From positions 1 to 64,000 of the forward strand of contig DDDG01000008.1 of the NCBI GenBank assembly GCA_002336245.1: a stretch of 64,000 bases of DNA. Direction: 5' to 3'. Below the pieces are notes generated by a model, which was given only the letters and a program-made list of their open reading frames with translations, was not told the DNA's origin and did not search any database. Made by a program: the position numbers and the translations under genes. Numbering within the stretch: position 1 is the stretch's first letter; each line of letters starts with the position of its first letter. Below are positions 57,060 to 64,000 of this stretch, piece after piece. Origin of the DNA: Flavobacteriales bacterium UBA1986 (GTDB lineage: Bacteria > Bacteroidota > Bacteroidia > Flavobacteriales_G > Salibacteraceae).

Positions 57060-58076
57060 GTGCCAGCCAATAAATCTGCTTCCATTCGATATCGCATCAT
57101 AGACCAATGTTTGCGCAGTAAAGGATCTCCTTTTCCAGGAAAAGAGGACATTCAGGAAGAGATGCAGGAGCGCATTGGCTACGTGTCCATGAGCACGATC
57201 GACAAGGACCTCTATGCCATGCGATTCGATGAAGAGTTGGGTTTCCTTGCTCCCATCAAATACTCTAAGCTTCATAAGGGATACCACTACGAAGACCCCA
57301 ATTTCAGTATAGAAAAGATTCCTCTCAGCGCCAGCGATCTGGAGAACCTTGAACTTGCTATGCACACGCTCGATCAATTTCGCGACGTACCCATGTTTAA
57401 GGAAGTCGACCAAGCCATTGGTAAGATTGTCAACCTCATGAAGTTGAATCGAGTCGATTCACAAAAGGACAAACAAGATTACATCTCCTTCGAAAGCATG
57501 CCAAGAGCGCAGGGCGCCGAATGGCTAGAAGACATTTACCAATGCATTTTAGAACGTAAAGTGGTTGAGCTTGAATACCGCCCTTTTCAGAAAACTGAGA
57601 GCAAAATCTATCGCCTAAATCCCTATCTACTCAAGGAGTATCGGGCTCGATGGTATCTTTTGGCATTCAGTCCTGAACGCGATGCTGTTCTCACCTTCGG
57701 ATTGGATCGAGTACTGAGCATTGAGGTTCAAAAAGAGGAGTTTCGTCGATCGAGCAAATTCGATTCAAAGGAGTTTTTTAAGCATTCGTTCGGGATTACC
57801 GTAAGTCATGATACGAAGGTGGAGCGTGTTAAGCTCAAAGTCGGAAAAGTTGCGACAGACTATCTCAAGTCACAACCGCTTCACATCACTCAGAAAATAA
57901 CCTCAGAATCAGAGGAGGGGATGGAGCTTGAAATTCAAATTTTGCCGAGCTATGAGTTTTACTCGCAGATCATGAGTTGGGGAGACCAGATTCAAATCAT
58001 TTCTCCGGAAGCCATCCGTTCTCAAATGAAGGAGTGGATTAAACGTGGATTGGAAGCTTACTCGAAATCTTCGTAG
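57060..58076 (+). CDS. WYL-domain transcriptional regulator
   Basis: A 338-residue protein with an N-terminal winged helix-turn-helix (about 1-85; KEDIQEEMQERIGYVSMSTIDKD in pattern) and a WYL domain (about 150-240; VVELEYRPFQKTESKIYRLNPYLL and RARWYLLAFSPE). WYL regulators sense a ligand, often nucleotide-related, and switch transcription. The target genes are unknown. The start is GTG 57060. Its 3' end overlaps the convergent NamZ-like gene by 19 bp. Confidence 0.88.
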   Translation: MPANKSASIRYRIIDQCLRSKGSPFPGKEDIQEEMQERIGYVSMSTIDKDLYAMRFDEELGFLAPIKYSKLHKGYHYEDPNFSIEKIPLSASDLENLELAMHTLDQFRDVPMFKEVDQAIGKIVNLMKLNRVDSQKDKQDYISFESMPRAQGAEWLEDIYQCILERKVVELEYRPFQKTESKIYRLNPYLLKEYRARWYLLAFSPERDAVLTFGLDRVLSIEVQKEEFRRSSKFDSKEFFKHSFGITVSHDTKVERVKLKVGKVATDYLKSQPLHITQKITSESEEGMELEIQILPSYEFYSQIMSWGDQIQIISPEAIRSQMKEWIKRGLEAYSKSS

Positions 58077-59308
58077 AGCAAATACTTCTTACGGATTTTC
58101 TTGAAGGCAATCACTTCGTCCTTCCAAGTGCGCTCCATCTCTTCTACTGTAGCGCCAAAAACAATCATATTTTTAATCCTGTCAGTTCCTGAGAGAAGAT
58201 TGATGAAATCGTTTTTAAGGAAAAAATCATCGCGGTCCAATTCGTCGTAAGCCGCCTTCAACCAGTGCAGATATAGTGCTTGAACTTTGGGCATACTGTC
58301 GTAGCCGAACCTTTGCAAGTCATAACCTTTACACAACTGCCCTTCTAGCTTGGGGGCGCGAGCTCCAAGAATGCTTTGCGGTTGAAATTCGATTCCTCCG
58401 TTGGAAATATCTGGGTGGCCAAACATCTGAAAAGGTTTATCGGTACCACGCCCAACACTCACAATGGTACCTTCAAAAAGACCCAAGGAAGGATAGAGAT
58501 AAATGGAAGACATATTCGGCAGGTTGGGTGAAGGTCGAACTGGAAGCTCGTAGTAATCTTTATGGCTGTACTTCTTGCACGGTATTACGGTGAGGTCGCA
58601 TTGAACACCTTCATTCAACCAACCTTCGCCGTTCAGCATTTTGGCATATTCGCCTACGGTCATTCCATGAACTAAAGGAACCCGATGCATTCCTACAAAC
58701 GAGCTGAATCCTTCTTCTAAAACTGGACCGTCTACATAGAAACCATTTGGATTTGGTCGATCCAACACTAGAAGTGGAACGTCGTACTCGGCACAAGCTT
58801 CCATCACATAGTGCAGGGTGGAGATGTAGGTATAAAAGCGAACTCCAACATCTTGGATGTCGAAAATCAATAGCTCAACGTCTTCGAGATCTGTATAACG
58901 AGGTTTCTTTCTTGAACCATAAAGAGAGACGAGCTTTATTCCGGTTTGCTCGTCCTTTGTTGAGCTCACATGTTCACCAGCATCGGCTAGGCCGCGAAAT
59001 CCATGTTCAGGTGTAAAACCTTTGATGATCTCAATATCTAATGCGAGCAAGGTGTCTACCAGATGAACTTCACCAAGTGTACTTGTCTGGTTTCCAACAA
59101 TGGCAATCCGTTTGCCTTCAAGCCGAGGTAAATATTTAGAGAGGCGTTCTGCTCCGACTATAATGTCTTTGTTAAAGGCAATGTCGGTTTGGGCACTAAG
59201 GCCGAGTGAAAGGCCGGCCATTAGGAGAAAGAAAATGATACTTTTACCACTCGACCGTTGGTCGCTAAACACCGCAAATAAAGCCTTCTTGAGACTCGAT
59301 TTTTTCAT
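58058..59308 (-). CDS. Exo-beta-N-acetylmuramidase NamZ-like (DUF1343)
   Basis: A protein of about 416 residues with a signal sequence ending in LMAGLSLGLSAQ and then the DUF1343 domain: GKRIAIVGNQTSTLG, the diagnostic FTPEHGFRG, DIQDVGVRFYTYISTLHYVME and LDRPNPNGFYVDGP. Members of this family, such as NamZ, remove terminal MurNAc from peptidoglycan fragments for recycling. ATG 59308 is used, but GTG 59272 would start closer to the hydrophobic core and avoid overlap with the divergent permease gene. Confidence 0.88.
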   Translation of the reverse strand: MKKSSLKKALFAVFSDQRSSGKSIIFFLLMAGLSLGLSAQTDIAFNKDIIVGAERLSKYLPRLEGKRIAIVGNQTSTLGEVHLVDTLLALDIEIIKGFTPEHGFRGLADAGEHVSSTKDEQTGIKLVSLYGSRKKPRYTDLEDVELLIFDIQDVGVRFYTYISTLHYVMEACAEYDVPLLVLDRPNPNGFYVDGPVLEEGFSSFVGMHRVPLVHGMTVGEYAKMLNGEGWLNEGVQCDLTVIPCKKYSHKDYYELPVRPSPNLPNMSSIYLYPSLGLFEGTIVSVGRGTDKPFQMFGHPDISNGGIEFQPQSILGARAPKLEGQLCKGYDLQRFGYDSMPKVQALYLHWLKAAYDELDRDDFFLKNDFINLLSGTDRIKNMIVFGATVEEMERTWKDEVIAFKKIRKKYLLYEDFE

Positions 59309-60521
59309 CGCTCGGAAAATCATCAGATCCAACAAAGACTCCAATAGAAAAGGAGGTACAAAGGCCATTCTGAACATCGCAATTATAGGGATAAGTTTGG
59401 GTTTGGCTGTCATGTTATTAGCCATTGCAATCGTTACCGGTTTTCAACGCGAAATCCAAGCCAAAGTAGTTGGTTTTGGCTCCCATCTCGTAGTCACAGA
59501 TTTTAATTATCAAGATCCGTCGAAGATGGATCCCATTTCCAAAAATCAGGACTTCTATACTGAGATTTCCGAGATGCCAGAAGTGCGAAGTATCCAGGTA
59601 TACGCTGAGAAAGAGGGCATAATTAAAACAGACGAAGAGGTTCAAGGAGTAATCGTAAAAGGCCTCTCAAAAGATTACGATTGGGATTTTTTTGCACAAA
59701 ACATGAAGAGTGGGAATGCTCTTTCACTCAGCGATGAAGTTCGAAATGATAGTGCTGTTATTTCCAAAAGCATTGCTCAGAAAATGCAACTCGAATTGAA
59801 CGAGTCCTTCTTTGTTTTCTTCATTCAAAACAATCGTTCTCGCCCACGCAAGTTCACCGTTTCAGGAATCTACGAGACGGGCATGTCGCAGTTCGACGAC
59901 AATGTAATCCTCTGCGACATCCAACACGTCCAAAAAATTTACGGCTGGGATGAGGATCAAGTGGGAGGCATAGAAATCTTGCTCTACGATTTCAATGACC
60001 TTAAACGTCTCGATGAATTGTTTTATGGTCGCATTCCTGCGAAGTACAATGCCATAAGCATCAACGATCGGCATCCAGAAATCTTTGGTTGGCTGGAACT
60101 TCAGGATATGAATGTGATCATCATCATTAGTCTGATGATACTCGTTTCAGGAATCAATATGATCGCTGCCCTGCTCATTCTCATTCTAGAGAAAACGAAC
60201 TTGATTGGCCTTCTTAAAGCCTTTGGTGCGCAGAACAGCTCTATACGAAACATCTTCCTCATCAACGCAGCTTACCTCATCGGATTGGGATTGCTTGGAG
60301 GAAACATTCTAGGAATAGGTTTGGGCCTTGTTCAACAAAAGTTTGGGATTCTTAAACTCCCACAAGAGAGCTATTACCTTTCTCAGGTTCCCGTAAACTT
60401 CGACTGGACATGGATTTTAATGCTGAATGGGGGCACTTTGCTTTTGTGTTTGCTTATGCTTCAAATTCCTTCCATGCTAGTTGCTAAAATCTCGCCTGTG
60501 CGCTCGATAAAATTCAATTAA
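59289..60521 (+). CDS. LolC/LolE-like ABC transporter permease (FtsX family)
   Basis: A protein of about 410 residues, starting at TTG 59289 (LRLDFFIARKI), where the typical family N-terminus begins. The frame is open upstream to 59100 but the added residues read as noise. One helix follows (AILNIAIIGISLGLAVMLLA), then a large periplasmic domain (about 55-280) and three C-terminal helices (MNVIIIISLMILVSG, LINAAYLIGLGLLGGN, WTWILMLNGGTLLL) with the FtsX signature EKTNLIGLLKAFGA. In LolCDE this protein helps to release lipoproteins towards the outer membrane. No ATPase gene is adjacent. It is divergent from the NamZ-like gene with the 5' ends overlapping. Confidence 0.88.
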   Translation: MRLDFFIARKIIRSNKDSNRKGGTKAILNIAIIGISLGLAVMLLAIAIVTGFQREIQAKVVGFGSHLVVTDFNYQDPSKMDPISKNQDFYTEISEMPEVRSIQVYAEKEGIIKTDEEVQGVIVKGLSKDYDWDFFAQNMKSGNALSLSDEVRNDSAVISKSIAQKMQLELNESFFVFFIQNNRSRPRKFTVSGIYETGMSQFDDNVILCDIQHVQKIYGWDEDQVGGIEILLYDFNDLKRLDELFYGRIPAKYNAISINDRHPEIFGWLELQDMNVIIIISLMILVSGINMIAALLILILEKTNLIGLLKAFGAQNSSIRNIFLINAAYLIGLGLLGGNILGIGLGLVQQKFGILKLPQESYYLSQVPVNFDWTWILMLNGGTLLLCLLMLQIPSMLVAKISPVRSIKFN

Positions 60522-60524
60522 AGG

Positions 60525-60532
60525 TACTTTTG
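60525..60532 (+). promoter_or_regulatory. Bacteroidota -7 promoter box (TACTTTTG)
   Basis: TACTTTTG matches TAnnTTTG, 15 bp before the ATG at 60548. It supports that start over the in-frame TTG at 60530, which lies inside the box. Confidence 0.5.
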
Positions 60533-60547
60533 CACCAAGAACAAGAT

Positions 60548-61525
60548 ATGGATTATCACAAAAACGTATTGGGGAGCATCGGAAACACTCCTCTCATTCA
60601 AATAAACAAATTAGCAGCTGACATTCCAGGGCTGGTATTGGCGAAAGTTGAAACTGGCAACCCAGGAAATTCTGTAAAAGACCGGATGGCCCTTCAGATG
60701 ATCGAGGATGCAGAAGCAGACGGACGACTAAAGCCAGGCGGAGTTGTTGTAGAAGGCACCAGCGGAAATACTGGTATGGGCTTGGCCTTAGCCTGCATAG
60801 TAAAAGGCTACAAGCTGATTTGTACCACCACAGATAAACAGTCGAAAGAGAAAGTAGATGTTCTAAGAGCCATGGGCGCCGAAGTGATTGTTTGTCCAAC
60901 AAATGTGGAGCCCGAAGACCGGAGGTCTTATTACAGTCAGGCCAAACGAATAGCAAAGGAAACGCCAAACAGCATTTATGTTAATCAGTACGATAATCCA
61001 TCGAATGCAAAGGCGCACTACTTGAGTACAGCTCCAGAAATCTGGAAACAGACGGAAGGAAAGATTACACACTTTGTTGTAGGTGTTGGAACCGGAGGGA
61101 CCATTTCAGGAGTAGGTAAATTCTTGAAAGAGAAAAACCCCGACATTCAAATTTGGGGCATCGACACCTATGGTTCTGTTTTCAAGAAATACCACGAGAC
61201 TGGAGTGTTCGACAAAAATGAAATTTACCCCTACATCACCGAGGGTATTGGGGAAGACATTCTTCCAGAGAACGTGAACTTCGATGTCATCGACCACTTT
61301 GAAAAGGTGACCGATAAAGATGCAGCTGTGCACACAAGACTTCTTGCTAAAGAAGAAGGTATTTTCGTCGGGAATTCTGCAGGCGCAGCCATGGCCGGAC
61401 TCATACAAATGAAAGACCGCTTAAAAAAAGACGATGTGGTAGTGGTTCTTTTTCACGACCACGGCACACGCTACATTGGTAAAATGTTCAACGACGATTG
61501 GATGAAAGAACAAGGCTTCCTATAG
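60548..61525 (+). CDS. Cysteine synthase / cystathionine beta-synthase family enzyme
   Basis: A 325-residue PLP enzyme. The Schiff-base lysine is Lys44 in GNSVKDRMALQ; the substrate loop is EGTSGNTGMGLA (69-80) and the phosphate loop is in GVGTGGTISGVG. The segment TEGIGEDILPENVNFD, and the later EEGIFVGNSAGAAMAGL, are closer to cystathionine beta-synthase than to CysK, so either activity is possible. It would use serine or O-acetylserine. Start ATG 60548 is set by the -7 box. The BtuF-like gene follows after 4 bp. Confidence 0.92.
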   Translation: MDYHKNVLGSIGNTPLIQINKLAADIPGLVLAKVETGNPGNSVKDRMALQMIEDAEADGRLKPGGVVVEGTSGNTGMGLALACIVKGYKLICTTTDKQSKEKVDVLRAMGAEVIVCPTNVEPEDRRSYYSQAKRIAKETPNSIYVNQYDNPSNAKAHYLSTAPEIWKQTEGKITHFVVGVGTGGTISGVGKFLKEKNPDIQIWGIDTYGSVFKKYHETGVFDKNEIYPYITEGIGEDILPENVNFDVIDHFEKVTDKDAAVHTRLLAKEEGIFVGNSAGAAMAGLIQMKDRLKKDDVVVVLFHDHGTRYIGKMFNDDWMKEQGFL

Positions 61526-61529
61526 ACCT

Positions 61530-62309
61530 ATGAAATACACGGATCAGTTAGGCCGCGATGTAGAAATCAATTCAAGGCCCAAGCGAATCGTGTCGCTCGT
61601 ACCCTCCCAAACAGAGCTTCTCTACGACCTTGGCCTTGAAAAAGAGGTGGTCGGAATCAGCCGTTTTTGTGTTCACCCCTGGCCCGCGGTTAAGAACAAA
61701 ACGAAAATTGGTGGAACCAAGGATATAGAACGGAACGTCATCGACGCCTTAGTTCCCGATTTAATCATCGCCAATAAAGAGGAAAACCGAAAAGAAGACA
61801 TCGATGAATTGGCAAAATCCTATCCCGTTTGGATTTCCGATGTGAACAGCCTCAACGATGCACTTGAAATGATTGCTCGTCTTGGGTTGATTCTAGAAGT
61901 GGAGGAAGCTTCAGAAACCTTGATCAGGCAAATTCAACTCGAATATCAAAAGCTTCGTAAACTTAGAACGAACTTTAAGCGAAAGACGGCTTATTTCATT
62001 TGGAAAAAGCCCTACATGCTTGCTGGAAGCAATACCTTCATCGACAGTCAGCTTAGTTTGATTGGACTAAAAAATATCGTTGGAGACCAAAATAGATACC
62101 CCGAATTGAGCATTGAAGAAGTTAAGACGCTCAATCCAGAACTTATTCTGTTGAGTTCAGAACCATACCCTTTCAAAGAAAGGGACCGCGAAGAGCTGCA
62201 AGCCTCTTTTCCGCACGCAGAGGTGAAATTAGTGGATGGAGAACTCTTCTCATGGTATGGTTCCAGACTAAAATCAAGCCCAGAATATTTCATTAATTTG
62301 TTCGATTAA
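61530..62309 (+). CDS. BtuF-like helical-backbone metal receptor without signal peptide
   Basis: A 259-residue protein with the substrate-binding fold of vitamin B12/siderophore receptors: RIVSLVPSQTELLYDLGLEKEVVGISRFCVHP at the start in pattern, KIGGTKDIERNVIDALVPDLIIANKEENR, then a long helix and WYGSRLKSSPEYF. It begins directly with the domain and has no signal peptide or lipobox, so it is probably cytoplasmic, unlike classical BtuF. Such forms are known in Bacteroidota. The metal or cobalamin ligand is not known. Confidence 0.85.
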   Translation: MKYTDQLGRDVEINSRPKRIVSLVPSQTELLYDLGLEKEVVGISRFCVHPWPAVKNKTKIGGTKDIERNVIDALVPDLIIANKEENRKEDIDELAKSYPVWISDVNSLNDALEMIARLGLILEVEEASETLIRQIQLEYQKLRKLRTNFKRKTAYFIWKKPYMLAGSNTFIDSQLSLIGLKNIVGDQNRYPELSIEEVKTLNPELILLSSEPYPFKERDREELQASFPHAEVKLVDGELFSWYGSRLKSSPEYFINLFD

Positions 62310-62318
62310 GTTATCTCC

Positions 62319-64000
62319 GTGGGCCGTCATAGAATTCCCTCTCTCTTACTCCTTGTAATGCTTTCCTTGAGCTCCGTGGGCCAAAGTGTTGGCCTGGTGC
62401 TCAGCGGAGGTGGGTCTAAAGGTTTGGCTCACATCGGAGTCATCAAAGCTTTGGAAGAACGGCAAATTCCCATTGACTTCATTACCGGAACTTCGACCGG
62501 AGCTATTATAGGTGGCTTATACGCCTCCGGTTACACTGCTGAAGAAATTCAAGCGATATTTTTGAGTGATGAATTCATCGACCTCATGCGGGGTATAAAA
62601 GATGAAGATTACAACTACTATTTCAAGAAGGAAAAGAGTACAGCTTCATGGGTCGAAATACCGCTCGATCTAAAAGATTTCTCTTCCACTACCCTACCAA
62701 CAAATTTGGTGGCTCCTTCGGGCTTGAACTTCGAAATGATGGCGGTGTTCGAACCTGCTGGCTTGGTTGCTAGCAACAATTTCGACCAACTCATGATTCC
62801 ATTTCGTTGCGTTGCCAGCGACATTGAAAACAAAGAGAGTATCATATTTCGCGAGGGCAATTTAACGGAGGCGATTCGAGCTTCGATGTCGTATCCATTT
62901 TATTTTCGGCCGATTACGGTTGAGGGTCAAGTTCTTTTCGATGGAGGATTGTACAACAACTTCCCTGCAGACATAATGCACTCAGAGTTCAGGCCTGGGG
63001 TAATCATCGGTAGCAATGTTTCAGGAAATGAAGAACCTCCAACAGAGGACGACATCATCAGCATTCTTCGAAACATGATGGTGAGCAAGAGCAACTATTC
63101 GCTTGACTCGAACAATGGTGTACTCATTGAACCCAATGTTCCCATTGGGGCATTCGACTTCGAGAATCTGTATGAATTAATTGATTCGGGTTATCTCTCA
63201 ACCATTCGTAAAATCGATGCCATCGAATTAAAGGTTGAGAGAAGAAGAAAACCAGAACAACTGAGTGAAATGCGGGCTCAGTTCAATGACCAAAAGACCG
63301 AACTGAGAGTTTCAGATGTAGAAGTACGAGGAGTGAATGAGAATCAGGCCAAGTACATTCAACATGTACTTCATTTGAACAAGAAAGATGATGAAAGCCA
63401 TCTGGAAGGCTTGAAGATGCGGTACCATCGCTTATCCGAAGATGATAAGATTGTGAGTTTATTTCCGAAGCTGGTATTCAACGAAAAGGACACCAGCTAT
63501 ACTCTGATTCTCGACGTTGATTTAAACAAAGAATTTAAAGTCGATTTTGGGGGCAACTTCTCATCTCGCCCAATCAACACAGGATATGTTGGGCTCCATT
63601 ACAATCATTTGGGCAAGCTCTCCTATGGTTTGCATGGAACCTCTTATTTTGGGAAGTTCTACAACTCAGCTGAACTGCGTGCACGGATCGATTTCCCGAC
63701 TCGATTCACATTCTCTTTGCAGCCATTTTATCGCTTGAGTCGATACAACTTCTTTCAAAGTTTATCCACCTTCTTTGAGCTAGATCGCCCTTCCTTCCTC
63801 GTTCAAAACGAAACTTTTTATGGCCTCGACTTCTCTACTCCAACGGGATCAAACTCTAAACTGATGGTTGAATTTGGCAATGGAGAATTTCGGGACGATT
63901 ATTATCAGACAGATAATTTTTCAACCACCGACGTTCCCGATCGCACCTCCTTCCCTACTACGAGTGTAGCGGTAAAGTGGGCGAAAAACACCTTCAATTA
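62319..64000 (+). CDS. Patatin-like phospholipase with POTRA and beta-barrel (cut at window end)
   Basis: Open to the window end; 560 codons are visible. The start is GTG 62319, nine bases after the previous stop, and it begins a signal peptide (IPSLLLLVMLSLSSVGQ). The patatin domain (about 25-300) has the oxyanion loop SGGGSKGLAHIG, the nucleophile GTSTG (Ser) and the aspartate in DGGLYNNFPAD. After about 330 a POTRA-like unit (ELRVSDVEVRGVNE) and the first strands of an outer-membrane barrel follow (FKVDFGGNFSSRPIN). This is the layout of PlpD-like type Vd or BamA-linked patatins. The lipase would act at or outside the outer membrane. Confidence 0.9.
   Translation, partial: MGRHRIPSLLLLVMLSLSSVGQSVGLVLSGGGSKGLAHIGVIKALEERQIPIDFITGTSTGAIIGGLYASGYTAEEIQAIFLSDEFIDLMRGIKDEDYNYYFKKEKSTASWVEIPLDLKDFSSTTLPTNLVAPSGLNFEMMAVFEPAGLVASNNFDQLMIPFRCVASDIENKESIIFREGNLTEAIRASMSYPFYFRPITVEGQVLFDGGLYNNFPADIMHSEFRPGVIIGSNVSGNEEPPTEDDIISILRNMMVSKSNYSLDSNNGVLIEPNVPIGAFDFENLYELIDSGYLSTIRKIDAIELKVERRRKPEQLSEMRAQFNDQKTELRVSDVEVRGVNENQAKYIQHVLHLNKKDDESHLEGLKMRYHRLSEDDKIVSLFPKLVFNEKDTSYTLILDVDLNKEFKVDFGGNFSSRPINTGYVGLHYNHLGKLSYGLHGTSYFGKFYNSAELRARIDFPTRFTFSLQPFYRLSRYNFFQSLSTFFELDRPSFLVQNETFYGLDFSTPTGSNSKLMVEFGNGEFRDDYYQTDNFSTTDVPDRTSFPTTSVAVKWAKNTFN

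Noticed and set aside
1..64000. CRISPR arrays, tRNA or rRNA genes, insertion sequences
   Set aside because: No regularly spaced repeats, cloverleaf-like stretches, rRNA sequence or transposase frames were noticed, and almost every base is in a supported gene.

Overview
The window comes from a member of the Bacteroidota, most likely Flavobacteriia-like. Supporting signs are type IX secretion (T9SS) C-terminal sorting domains on four gene products, an XrtF-like exosortase with a PID-CTERM-like mini-protein, TAnnTTTG promoter boxes, few Shine-Dalgarno sites, a fused alpha/beta 2-oxoacid dehydrogenase E1, DUF349 and DUF2061 proteins, and a cytosolic helical-backbone metal receptor. I see no mobile element, integrase, CRISPR array, tRNA or rRNA. 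The DNA is densely coding; the largest gap is about 300 bp, upstream of icmF.

Layout. 1-1.9 kb: the end of a T9SS surface protein, then a PID-CTERM-like mini-protein, an XrtF-like exosortase and its partner membrane protein. 1.9-4.3 kb (minus): DUF2061-cysD-cysN, which makes APS from sulfate. 4.4-5.1 kb: a small secreted TPR protein. 5.1-26.5 kb: a surface-polysaccharide locus. It has three plus-strand genes (GT2, DUF2304, GT4), then a 13-gene minus-strand operon (24609 to 7223), then a divergent TMTC-like membrane/TPR gene. The operon codes for a large double GT2, four sulfotransferase genes with five catalytic domains, a Wzm/Wzt-type ABC exporter, two tandem AlgI/AlgJ-type O-acetylation pairs and two more glycosyltransferases. 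The simplest reading is a polysaccharide built in the cytoplasm, sulfated there with PAPS, exported by the ABC transporter and O-acetylated in the periplasm. The nearby ATP sulfurylase genes fit a PAPS demand, although no APS kinase gene is in view.

26.5-42.3 kb: a short T9SS protein, a YihY/BrkB membrane protein, fused branched-chain 2-oxoacid dehydrogenase E1, DUF349, valS, a small membrane protein with an ElyC/YdcF-like protein, and an operon of two large paralogous beta-propeller T9SS proteins around a small lipoprotein. 42.5-48.3 kb: isobutyryl-CoA mutase fused (icmF), an acyltransferase, and a conserved protein I do not recognise. 48.3-57 kb: a TPR-array gene broken by two frameshifts and a stop codon, pepE, htpG, a TerB-DnaJ protein, two FKBP isomerases, and an AIM24-family gene with an internal stop. 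57-64 kb: a WYL regulator, a NamZ-like muramidase, a LolC/E-like permease, a CBS/cysteine synthase, a BtuF-like receptor without a signal peptide, and a patatin-barrel protein cut by the window end.

The best candidate for an undescribed system is the sulfated and O-acetylated polysaccharide locus. Four consecutive genes in it, three sulfotransferases and one glycosyltransferase, appear to share a small GW-containing beta-rich accessory domain. All functional calls rest on reading motifs by eye; no database search was run.
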